Shown piece by piece: positions 53,191 to 64,000 of a stretch of DNA of 64,000 nucleotides. This DNA is from Dipylidium caninum (Eukaryota > Platyhelminthes > Cestoda > Cyclophyllidea > Dipylidiidae). The notes below the pieces were generated by a model. That model made no database searches. It saw only the letters and a program-made list of their open reading frames with translations, and had not been told where the DNA came from. The stretch is taken from assembly GCA_017562135.1 (NCBI GenBank), contig QEYB01000911.1, positions 310,001 through 374,000 of the forward strand, given 5' to 3'. The translations under genes and the position numbers were made by a program. Every line of letters starts with the position of its first letter. Positions within the stretch are counted from its first letter, which is position 1.

Positions 53191-56100
53191 ATGGAAAAAT
53201 CCCTTAGGGATTTGAAGCTGACAAACGATGAATTAAATAAATTGGGAAAGGCTTTCAAGGACCCAACCTTTTGCAAGTTATTTGCAGATTATGCTAAAGA
53301 GCTCAATGACCCAGAAAATAAACGCAGGTTTGCGGCATAGTTCAGCATAATAAAACTTTTTATCCCCACACCCAACCTCTTTTTTACCACCCTTGTCATT
53401 ATTGGAATAAGTGCATAATGTCTCCGCACTTTGTACTACCCAATTGTCGTAGTCAGGCTAGGTTTTTTCCTTTACTGCTTTTGCACTACTTTTGGGGCGT
53501 GAGTGAATTTGTTGAAGTTTGGATATACGTATTTATGCGTCCCGAAATATGCTTTATTATCCAATCCCGTAACACTCATATTTATAGCTTATGTTGTAGT
53601 GATCGAGATTTCCGCGTTATACATGATAGCATTTTGCTACTGTATTTATAACAATGAGTGCTAATTGGGGACTATCATTAACGAATAATAGAGCGAAGGG
53701 GTTCTAGTTTTTCTGTGCTCATTGGATTTTGAGCTTAATGTTAATTTTCCTGAAGGTATGAGGAAGAAATCAAGATGGCAGAGATGGAACGGGGTGTTGA
53801 TGTTGAATTCATCAATCCCACACCATTTTGTGTTCTCAAGACACGAAATTGGCCCAGTCTGTCAGTGGAGGTGAAGGAACATAACCAGGCACCCGAAAAG
53901 ACACCAATAGGGACAGATGAGCAGAAGGTATTCATAAATATCTGCTCTTCAGACAAGTTGGAAAGGCCGGAGTTTGTTCCAGGTGAAGGTGGACAGCCTC
54001 CCACTTGGCGAATTCCACATTCCTTTTCTCCGCCGGTCGAAGATCTGGATAAGACAAATAAGCTATGTCTTGTGGGTGATTAGGTTTTGCGTAAATTAAT
54101 ATTAATTCTTAATAAGTCACCAGTTTAGGATGTAATGTAACTGCCCGTATCGATTTAATTTATGATGCATGTCGTGCAAATTCCGCATATTAATATACGT
54201 CTTCTGTCTGGGGTACCTAAACGTGAGTGCCTTGTTTCAGTCTTAAGTATTGCCGAATATCAGGCTCACTATAATCGGTGTGTTATTTTTTATTAAATGT
54301 GAAAGTGAAAGACGACGATTGTGGTTTATAAGCTTTATTTGTTTATTGGAGTACACTTCTTGAAACAGCTTGTGTCGTGTCATTGTATCACGTCGTTATT
54401 CCTATTCAACATCACATTTTATTAGTTACGGTGCTGGTGCTACTGTTATTGCTTTAGCTGCCGAATATATTAACATATCTAGCAAGAGTCTTCTTCTCCT
54501 TTTGGATAGTTTTTAATTAGAAGCATTTGTATTACTACTGTGGCTCGAAATACTTCTCTGTTTGACTTTTAAAGCACTTACTTGGCCCTTCTTTTTCCCC
54601 GTGTCTTGCTGCATGTTATGGGGATAATTCAAACTACAAGGATTGGTCTATAAGCATTCCTTGGAAATCATCATCATTTATGTTCATGTTTTAAAAGTGT
54701 TATATTATCCAACATTGGAAGCAGAGGACTTTGTACTATTAAGAGTAACATCTCTCAATTTTCATGTTTTCTAGTTACTAGATTGTGTGATCCGTCTAAT
54801 ATATTATTTAAGGACATTTTGAACCTTTTCGGGGTATTTCTTGAAATTCCAACTTTATTTGCAGGTTGTCGATGTGGTATTCCACCCTGAGGCAATTAAA
54901 CTCTCCAAGGAGTTAAAAGTATTGCGCAGGCTGCTGCACGTCACTGCTGTTGAAGGTGTACATGGACAATTCGGTTATTTTCTTGGTTTCACAAAAGAGC
55001 AGGCTCGCACGGCCTGGATATCTTCGCGTTCTGAAAAGGCCGTTCTCGCTTCAGTACGTCTTCTCAAGGGTTTGACTCATAAAGGTCTCATACGAGCCAC
55101 GGTAATTCGTCGAAGACGTGCCGACTTCGTTCGTTGTCAGGAGCGTTTAGTGGAAGCAGAAAAGGCAGCTTTTTCTGAGGCCCGAAATAGCTCCAATGCG
55201 AAGGAGAGTCTGGCCGCTCTTTCCAAATACAAAAAAATAATGGAGGAACAGTTGGGAACTGCTGTCAACACCCCAGAGGAAGAGTTGGGAATATCCTCAA
55301 AGTATAAGGAACCCAATGTCACAATCACGCATAGTTCAGAGTTTGATATGCTTGATTATACCAATGATTGTTGTCAAATTACGCGCTCCACACGACCTAC
55401 TGCCATCAAAGTGGAGATCGATTTACCTGGTGTGGAATCTGCAGCCTGCTTGGATCTCGATATTACTGAGAAGCAGTTACACATGCAAGTATGTGAAAAA
55501 TGTTTTAAGTAAACTCATCAACTCAAGTATTTATTTCCTCTATGCTATTTGCGCAATGTTGTCTCATGGCTGTTAACTGTGAGTGCAACAGTGTCTGTGT
55601 TTTTGCGGTCTCCTTTGTGATGTTAATCTTGTATTTATGTGTAGACTTAACTCAAACGCCCTTTGATGTCAATATTGAAGCTTTTGTCGTACATTTGTTT
55701 ATGTGGCATTTTCTTACAAAGTTAGTTTTCACCTTGTTCAGGGTTATGCCGATAAACGCAAGTAATCACCACTCCTTATCTCTTAGAGCGACGATGATCT
55801 CGTGCTGAGGTCATCGAGGACTGATATGTAAATCGCAACTATTTTATTGACAATCACTTGTATTCATTTCTTTGGTTTTTTCATTATAGTGTGAGAAACC
55901 TGTTGCATATCAATTGAAGATAGAATTACCCTACCCGGTGGAGTCAGAAAAGGGAAAAGCGAAATTTAACAAAACTACCCACAAACTTCTCTTAATGCTT
56001 CCTGTGATTCCGTCACCAAAAATCAACTCATCTATGAATGAATTAAATGCTTATTCGGAAAACGGTTCGACCAACAACAAGACAGGCCCCCTAATTGAGG

Positions 56101-59100
56101 TTATCTCTCCCACCGCTATGGAGGTGAATGAAGGCAGTGGTACTGTACCCGCTATTGGTAATGACGATGTTTTGGGCTTTGGTAAGAAACGGCGACGCAA
56201 GAAGCACAAGAAGTCCACCGATTCGACTGAATCGACAATAAATGGTAGCGAATCTTACTGCTCTGTACATCCTGTGGAGAAGTCTTTTAACGAGTTTTCA
56301 ACATCAACTTTAGAGATCAAGAACTTAATCAAAATAGATAGACTGCCGTCGACGAGACTAGTGGTCCCGAAAACATCGTAGGTCGTATTTATGGTCTCTC
56401 CCCTCCACACTTCATAGTTGTGAGCGAACTTCGCATTTATTTTTAGCTCGTTGGCCTCGATACGAGTGCGGCAAGATGTGACGTTATTCACTGTCGTGGT
56501 GGAAGTCCGCAACGTTCTGCCCGAAACTCTGCAACTCGCGTGGTCTGCTGGTAGAGGCGCTCTGCGACTCATGTTGACATGCGCCAGCCGAGGGGCGGGT
56601 GGATGCACCCTACGGTGGGGCATCGTACTCCATTGCCCTGCACCCACCCCCTCTCACCACGATGAACAGTTGGACCATGATATATGTGAATCCGAAGGTA
56701 ACGACAATAGTGATGTGGAACCGCGAGTTGTCTGCTGCGACGTCTCTTCCAATAATGTGGCTATCGTGCTGCAGAAACCATCTTCCATGTGTTTTTGGTG
56801 GGAATCCATCGCTGTTGGCCGGGCTCTCGGACCAGGGCTCCAGGTTTGATGTTCTTGATCTGTTGATTATCCATTAAAATCCAAATTTTAGCTCTGGGGT
56901 CGCTTCTCTTTTTCAAAAGGAGTTTTAATTTTACTAACCTTAATCACAGTGTTTTCTTAGGCGCTACAAGGTTGCGTGGTCTTTTCGTAGCGACCCTTGT
57001 TGTTGCTCGGTTACTTTAATTTTATCTATTTATCCAGAAGAGACGAGTGGTTGTGACTTCGATACAATGTGGCTTCTTCTAAAACTTGAGTTTTGGTATT
57101 CTAATTTTGCCCACTTCACAACATCTAAATTGTCTTTCATTTAAAAAATCTCCATTTCTAAATGTTCTTCCGCGGAACCGCCGTGTTTCTTTACCTTCCC
57201 ATAAATCCGAAATCCTCCACCGATAACATGTTTTCCTTTCAAACGGCCTTTTTAAGTGAGTTGTCACGAAGTGACCAACACACTTTTTCAGGTTGGGTTA
57301 CTACCTAACTCGGAGCCGGACATACTGTCGTCGTTGAGATGGCGTCTCCACTTTTGAGAGTTGACACGTTTAGCTTCATTACGTGAGAAGTTTTTGCTTT
57401 CTCTGCGTTAGAGTAAAGTGCTGCATCGACAGGATTTCTTATTCAAGTCACCGCGATTCCCGTCGTTACAAAGCGTGCAAGTTCTGACTACACCTACGAA
57501 TAGAATGTCATAGTTAGATGACTTGTAATAAGAGAAGAATTGCGTAGATAGCAACAACTTAATTTTGGTTAGAGTTTTCAACGTTGAGTTTGCAATGAAA
57601 CGTTGAGGGGTTAAGAGGGTCATTGTCCCCCTCCCTTCAGAGTATGTTGGACTCATGTTTGGTTAAAAGTACCTCGAACTGGCCAAAGGATTATGGTGCT
57701 TCGAGGGGCAACAACTCGAGGTTGTTTGCCACCAAACATGCACGCATTACACACACGTTTTATACAATGCGTGGAACTTGGGCACAGGCACAGATTCTAA
57801 ACGTCTCGCAGGGTAACATCTGCATGTTACTGTGTGTTTCGAAGTAAATACCCATATTTTAACGACAAGATGCGTTACATCTCTTGTCATATTCGGACTA
57901 TCAGTGCCTCGGAGATGATGGCTTTTCAATGACTAACGTAGATAAATCGTTCGTATTTCGAAAAAAAAAACTGGTGTATGTTAATGTTTGCTGACTTTAT
58001 TTTTCACCAATTATATTATCTTACACATTTACTTAGTTTGGTAAATTCCACTTTTTCTTTATCACCAGCAAGTAAAATATTTATGTTTTCTACGTTGAGG
58101 TATATTTATCATTGCTTGAATCCGAGTTTAATACGGAGGGACATTAGATGTAAATGTCAAACACATTCTTATTTGTTCAGAAATACCTTAATTTGCTGAT
58201 TTCCCCTTTCCTGAAATGCTTCTTAGGTAGGTGATAGAAAAAGGTAAGAAGACACTACCAAAGCCTTTATATTTACACACATGTAAAACTACGAGTTGAA
58301 CTCATATTAATTGGGCGTTATTTTAGGAAGTGCCCATTTTGGGAGCCACGCCGGATTTGACAAATTTTTTACCATGCCACCTCAAAGGCCAAGATCAAAA
58401 GACAAGTCTCAGAATTACAATGCACTCTCCGGACTGTGTCCAGTTTTCAGTTGGCGAGAGTCCTCAAAGTCGACGAACCTCGCCGATTGTGATCAAAAAT
58501 TCCTTGAGTCCCCCTCCCTCCGCCCCTGTCGTTAACACTTGTGGCTCTATTGAATCGGACAGCGGACTTCCTTTGCGAGGAATCCTCAAACAGCGATCGA
58601 CGTCTGGTATTTTGAACCATTTTGCCTAAACATTGCGTCGTTTCCTTTATCCCGTGCCCAAATTTGACAAACTATCTCTGGAAACTGATTAGTTGCAAAT
58701 CTAGGATCAAAGAAGGCCGTTGGTTTAAATATAAAAGTTTTAAAATGGGTATGTTAAGTAACTTTTTCGCTTTACTCTACTCCGTTCGGTGTACTAACAC
58801 AGGTTGATCGTTGCAAGAATTTTCCATATCTGAGGACTCAAATGAGGTTTATCTTAATGTTTATTTCTTGCTTAGACTAACGCAGTCTATTGGTTACACC
58901 TTGACCTTCTTTTCGCCCCTTTGTAGTTGTGAACTGAACGTCCTCAGTTAGTTTTGGGTTTAGTTATTTATTTGATGGTCGCTGATTCTGCAGATTAGAC
59001 TTCTGAACGGTAGGCGACAGTCGGTTCATACGATGTCCCGATGATTAGACAAGGCTCTACCGCATTGTCTTGAAATTTGAAGGAGTATAGTAAAAGGGTC

Positions 59101-61116
59101 GCCTTCCCTTCTTAAAACATTTAATCGTATCACTCTAACTAATTCCAAAACTTGTTAATTTGTCTATCCTTGCTGCTAACGATGACTGCATTCCCATCTA
59201 TTACGTCGTATCTCGGGTCTGTCGTATTCTCTTCTGCATTCTTCGTACATCGTGCAACTCTTATCGAGTCTGTTATTATCTTAGATTTCGCATAATAAAT
59301 GTAAATAACGTTATTTTGTCAAAAGCGATATCAAGTGGGGTGCATAGAGTGGTTAGGTGTCGGTTAATGTGAGTCTCTCCTCGCTGTCCCTCACATTCAG
59401 GCTAACAGTTGATTGGTTCACGAATGTGACGTACTTTAATGTTATCTCTTTCAGTCGTTACCACATTTGTTGGGTGGAATGAAGAAAATAAACGCCTTGC
59501 CTGCAACTTCCTCAAGTAGTCATGGTTGTAAGTGTGTGTGTGTGACCGTGTCCCCCATTTTGTGCCCAGGCGCAAATGGGGCTTCTGAAAGTTTGCGGTT
59601 AATTGTGGTAGATAGGCGGACAATATGTTTGTTTAGCATGTCTGTGTATTAAATGGTAACTCAGGCGCTGACCAGCTAATTGAGGCTTTGCTGGCATCAA
59701 TCATTGGTGTTTGTGGTGATTTTTTCGATATCTGCGCTCACTTGTACATTTGCTGACTTGAAGAGTGCAGTCTGGACGGCTGTGGGCAAACGTACTTCGG
59801 CAGTAGCTTAGGCGCATTCCCCCGGCCCCTTCTGTGCTCTGACGAGTTTCCGTCCAACAGTGGGGACGAGACAAACCTGGCCTCCACCATGTCGCACAAA
59901 AAGGAGATCACCAGCGCTACCACCCAAGAGTCAAGTCCTCGGTCAGTCACTTTCTGTCGTCGACGGGTCACTTCGGTGAACTTCTCTAAGAGGGACGAAA
60001 ATGTCGCATTCTCGCCCCTCGATCCGGTTCAGATGCTGCACAATTCTCTCCGCAATAAAGCGTAAGCCCAATACGGTTTAGGTAAATGCGGCGACTAACT
60101 GAGCCTTCCTCTGTAAATGAAGGACTGTGTATTCATTAAAAGTCTCAATACTCGAAATTCATCGTTAAGTATGGCAGGGCAAAGCCATTTTCCGTGGTAA
60201 TGATTGCCTTCATGATTGGGAAAGTCCTAGTCTTTGGAAAAGATTTGTAGTGCTTCATTCCATTTTTATATATTTGCACCTAAATTGCTGAACAGGGCGG
60301 TTACGTATTTGGCGTATATTGACGAAATTAATGTGATGTTCTTTAAAGGAGAAATAGATTGACGCTTTTTCGCTCTCTACCATGCCAACCGGCCTTCTAG
60401 AGACGCTACATAAGGAATTTTCTGTTATGAAAGACGATTTTATACACTTGGAAACTGTGTGTAATCACTTGGAAACTGTGTGTAATCACTTAAAGGTAGT
60501 TCTTCAAGGCTTTTTCTGTCCATGAAGACATTTTTCCATTTTTATTTTCATGAACATACGTGAGTGTTTATGCTAGTAATCCTCGATAAATAATATTTTG
60601 CAACACACGCTGTTTAAGCAATATGTTGATGCAATAATTATCTGCTTCCCTAAACCCTTCAGCAAAAATGCGCGACGTTCGGAACGCCGCAAACGACATA
60701 GCTTCACGGACTCTAGCATAACGCTAAATGAAATGAAAACGGCCAATGAACGTGAGGCTTGCCGGACAGAAGTAACTCCACTTACTTCAAAGCAGAAAAG
60801 AAATCAACAGCGAAGATATAAACAGGAGGAATATGTGCGACAACATGCTCAGTTGCATCTTAATGCGGATCAGGATCCTGTGGAAGCCATTGCCGGTGAC
60901 ACTAAAATTTCAACAACCATTTTGGAAATTGGAGATAGACACGAGAAGCCAGCGCCTATCGCAGTGAATCCGACGAAGTCGAGTAGTGTCGACGCTGGTG
61001 GATGTAGATTATGGAGTTTGAGTGAATTTTCTAAAGGGGACTGTCCTAACTCACGTGCCTCTGTTTGCCCTGTGACATTAACTGCTAATGCGATTTTTGA
61101 ATTAGATACCGAGTGA
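53191..61116 (+). CDS. DNAAF2: Kintoun, dynein axonemal assembly factor 2
   Basis: Eight exons sum exactly to 997 residues: 53191-53327, 53756-54071, 54865-55488, 55890-56377, 56447-56843, 58327-58606, 59764-60061, 60663-61116. The N-terminal PIH1 domain spans residues about 20-230, with the Kintoun-type junction DPENKRRYEEEI and the block VVDVVFHPEA. A CS-like domain at about 330-410 carries KVEIDLPGVESA, YQLKIELPYPVE and NKTTHKLLLMLPV. Later family marks are LPLRGILKQRS, the block ending LHNSLRNKAKNARRSERRKR, and the terminal NAIFELDTE. Kintoun is a cytoplasmic HSP90/HSP70 co-factor that pre-assembles axonemal dynein arms, so the organism probably builds motile cilia or flagella at some stage. 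It is longer than the human protein (about 837 residues), mostly through low-complexity inserts. Internal exons 6 and 7 rest on phase and short motifs. Confidence 0.9.
60445..60486. repeat. 21-bp perfect tandem duplication in the last DNAAF2 intron
   Basis: CACTTGGAAACTGTGTGTAAT occurs twice, back to back, followed by a partial third CACTT. It lies in the intron between exons 7 and 8. Confidence 0.85.
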
Positions 61117-61716
61117 CTTCTTTCGGACGCCCAGCAGGATGTTATTTACAGTTGAATCGAATAATATATACTTTATGTTATCCTGGTTTGCGCTTTTGGC
61201 TTATGTCCAAACCTTGGCCTTGGGACATGAAATGATCTAATCTGAGTGTGTGTGGCCTCTGCATTTCCTTTGTATTCAGAGTGTGCGGTCTCCGAAGGTG
61301 GCAAGGCACAGTTTGGTGTCTAGGGTCGACTTCGGTGACAATGAAGCAGTCGGGGAGTCGTTGTGTGGGCTGGCGCTGCGGGACGTACGTGTGAGGGTAA
61401 CAGCGTTTTAATGAAGGGTTGACCTGATTGGCGGGGTGTATTGTTAGAAGGTTGTATTGTAAGGATTCAGGCAGGTACGTCGAAGGCGTAATTGTGGGAA
61501 AGTATCATTTACGTTCAATACTAGAGTCTTAGCTAGAACACAATGTTAATTCCACGTCATACGGTAAATATATCACGTTAAAAGGTCGGTTTATACGACC
61601 AAGATATTGGGTATTTCATGTACTATTGTAGAGCATTTTACAACCCTGAAAATTGTTTTAATTCATCATTTGCACCTTGGCACTTTGCGTGCAACGGTCG
61701 CGTATTTTTGTTTGGG
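61117..61716. other. Intergenic region between DNAAF2 and the Pez-type phosphatase
   Basis: Both flanking genes point the same way. No coding sequence was recognised before the phosphatase ATG. An in-frame extension upstream of 61717 (from 61618) exists but does not resemble the family, so the later ATG was chosen. Confidence 0.5.
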
Positions 61717-62688
61717 ATGCCCCTCAAGCTGAAATTTAAGCGCACACATAGGTATAATGTGTCAGCAAAAGATCTCTATGTCATTCCAATATATACACTT
61801 GATGCGTCATGTGTAGAATATACTGTTTCTTCGACGACAACGGGTCGCGATGCATTGGAATACGTTGCTCAAAGACTAGATATTGAAGAAGTACGATGTC
61901 ATAATTCACTCTTTGGTGTAGACCTGCTTTTTCGGGTTACGGTATGAGGCATGGACAGGTGACCAGAGGTGGCTTTTTCTAAGTAAACCAGTCAAAAAAC
62001 AACTGGATAAATACGCGCGTCAACACGCATTGGTTCTAAACATCATGCTCTTTATCGATAGCCCGCAATACCTTCCCGACCCTAATCTTCGGCAAGTCCT
62101 TTTATGTATTTGTGTTTTGAGATCTTGTGCTGGGAAAGAAGGTTTATGTTTGTCTGTACTCATATCACCCTCGTCATTTGTAGTCAAATTTACTACTGAT
62201 TTACCACTCTCCTTTTTTGCCATGCTAATAAAAATTCAGTTATACTAGATTTATATTCGAGTTTGAGGTTACATATGTTATTTGTTTTACAAGTGAAATT
62301 AATGGATAATGTATTAGTGTTATTTTCGATGTATTCAGAATAACTTGCCTACCACTTCTTTGGGTCACCATATTGTGGTTGTTGTTGATCGTTTTGCGTA
62401 TCCATCCCCAATGCGAGCATAATTATAATGTTTTTGTTTTGCATAGCCGACAGTTTTATTTACAATTGAGGCAGGATGTGCTTACCAAACAACTTAAATT
62501 GGCCTCCAAGCAAGCCATTAAGTTGATGGCCTATAGCCTTCAAGGTACCGTTTTAAATGATGTCACTATAGATCCCTCAAATGATCATTTTAACGTTGTT
62601 TTGCTTTATAACTCCAGCTGAATATGGGGATTTTGTTGATTTCGAGACGACTGCCCACATGTGGCGTGAAAGACCGATGGTTTTAGCT
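61717..62688 (+). CDS. PTPN14/21: FERM domain of a PTPN14/PTPN21 (Pez) tyrosine phosphatase, 5' part
   Basis: Partial; continues past the right edge. In-frame exons are 61717-61890, 61922-62095, 62454-62544 and 62618-62688. The start MPLKLKFKRTHRYNV matches the Pez-family start, and GRDALEYVAQRLDIEE matches FERM F1. Then come FFGLRYEAWTGDQRWLFLS, KPVKKQLDKYARQH, FYLQLRQDVLTKQL and LQAEYGDFVDFET of FERM F2. The first intron is only 31 bp. A tentative fifth exon, 63491-63565, would give AECDSAILLDEVEVL, which weakly resembles the next part of the FERM domain. The stretch expected between them was not found. The phosphatase domain lies outside the window. In animals Pez acts at cell junctions and in Hippo/Yorkie signalling. 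Confidence 0.82.
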
Positions 62689-64000
62689 GTATGTTCCTTC
62701 GCATTTAGTCGTTGCAGTGTCCAATGCAAATGGTGCATGCCATGCTATGGTTTTTCCCCGTTGATGTGCGCAGCATGGCAGTTTTTATAATCATTTTTTG
62801 ATTGCCTTGAGTTTAATCAGTAGGATTTTGGTTGCAAACTGGATACTGAGATTATCATTCTACCGCTGTGTACATTTTTCCTCAAATCCTTCCAACTTCT
62901 CGGAGGAAAGCAGATAAATTCGATATCACTGAAAATGCATTCGTATCAAAGTGGCTTGTGTGTCGATGAAAAAAGCATGCTTATCGCTATCTCCTTCTTA
63001 TATTATTCTTTCGAAGTCTTTTGCCTTTCGACCCGTTCAAATTTGATTGGAGATGAACAGCAGACATCATTGATTAAGAGAGGCACCAGTGCAACGCAAA
63101 TAAAGTGATTTATGCTTTTTCATGCACTTGTAAAAATAGTCTGCAACGGGGGGAAGTGTTGAGCTGGGGAGTCTTGAGCACATCGACGATATTATTTGGG
63201 GTTACTGCCAACTCCGCGGCGTCACTCAGGATAACGCCATCTGGTATTACCTCGATGAAATTCGTCGGCTCTCCAACTACGGAGTCCAACTCTTTTTTGG
63301 CTCGGTATGCTTTCATGGCAAATTCCTTTTCAAAATCTTCTTATTGCGTGCATATTTTTTTCTGCTCGAGAGGTTCGTTCATCCGAGGCAACGAGTTTAA
63401 GAGTAATTAAACCTCAGTTTTTCACTTCCTTTATGGAATGACCGCGGTACTCATCGTAGCGACCCTCTCTTAATTATTTTTAACATTTAGGCATTTGCAG
63501 AGTGTGACTCGGCTATATTACTGGATGAAGTAGAAGTCTTAAAAGACGTAGATACAAAATTACCAGTTAGTTAAACACCAACGGTGGTGGAAACAATTGA
63601 AACATCCATTCGGAGGGCTCATCAAAAAATGATCGTTTCAGTACTTGCTGGACGCGTTACACCACGGGATGAGAGTGACACTTGTCTATACAAGTGGGTA
63701 AACATTCTGCACTTTTGCGAGCCTTCTGCGTCGTATTGCGAAGTCAGTAAGGACGGCGAAACGATGAAGTAGTTGACCTCCATTACTCAGCTATTCGCTG
63801 TTGGGACACATTTCGATGTGAGGTAGTGTTTTAGTCCATAGTTTATGGCGTCCTTTTGGTTGGAATTGGCTGGTAATCCACGAAAGGTGTGTTGTTAGCT
63901 AGTGCGTGCATCCACTAAAATTGGGATCAGTTGGCTTTGTTATCCATCCTTTCTTCAGACAGTCACGGGTGAGGCCGCCCAACTTGGTGTCTCTCGAAAT
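62689..64000. other. Remaining part of the phosphatase gene within the window
   Basis: Presumed intron(s) of the Pez-type gene. It contains the tentative exon 63491-63565 and a minus-strand ORF at 63110-63345. A plus-strand ORF of 62 codons at 63584-63772 could not be tied to the FERM domain. Nothing else is recognisable up to the right edge. Confidence 0.45.

Noticed and set aside
56599..56877. Second plus-strand frame over DNAAF2 exon 5
   Set aside because: The other frame (56447-56843) joins both neighbours in phase and matches the Kintoun pattern around SSNNVAIVLQKPSS.

Overview
This is an animal nuclear genome segment: spliced protein-coding genes with long introns, no operons, and little other than simple repeats and one dead transposon between exons. 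The gene set (mind bomb, an arthropod-type contactin with a lectin domain, EFTUD2, RPS23, Kintoun/DNAAF2, a Pez-type phosphatase) is metazoan. Several introns of only 29-38 bp next to a 27 kb intron suggest a flatworm, possibly a tapeworm. That placement is an inference from intron sizes and protein divergence, not a database match.

Layout. Positions 1-32861 (+) hold the 3' part of a mind bomb E3 ubiquitin ligase gene: one ankyrin exon at 982-1133, a 27.1 kb intron, then six exons at 28265-32861 carrying ankyrin repeats, three RING fingers and the stop codon. The big intron holds a decayed mariner transposon (about 5862-7011), microsatellites and long ORF-like stretches that I do not believe are genes. 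Positions 34029-44325 (+) encode a complete 17-exon contactin: signal peptide, C-type lectin-like domain, six Ig and four FN3 domains and a hydrophobic tail. Positions 45099-46480 (-) hold a small gene I could not name, with an STI1-like helical repeat. Positions 46948-51182 (+) encode EFTUD2/Snu114, the U5 snRNP GTPase, in 15 exons. Positions 51422-51891 (-) encode ribosomal protein S23 in two exons. Positions 53191-61116 (+) encode Kintoun (DNAAF2) in eight exons. From 61717 (+) the FERM domain of a PTPN14/PTPN21 (Pez) phosphatase begins and runs off the right edge.

The genes do not form a pathway. They cover Notch-ligand ubiquitination (mind bomb), neural or septate-junction adhesion (contactin), splicing (EFTUD2), translation (RPS23), axonemal dynein pre-assembly (DNAAF2) and junctional/Hippo signalling (Pez). 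EFTUD2 and the STI1-like gene are head to head over about 470 bp; EFTUD2 and RPS23 are tail to tail over 240 bp; RPS23 and DNAAF2 are head to head over 1.3 kb.

Exon boundaries were derived by eye from GT/AG sites, reading-frame continuity and recalled family sequence. For contactin, EFTUD2, RPS23 and DNAAF2 the exon lengths sum to an exact open reading frame. I found no convincing new biological system. The most unusual points are the expanded second RING of mind bomb, the micro-introns, two adjacent perfect inverted repeats in a mind bomb intron, and an unassigned antisense ORF inside the phosphatase gene.
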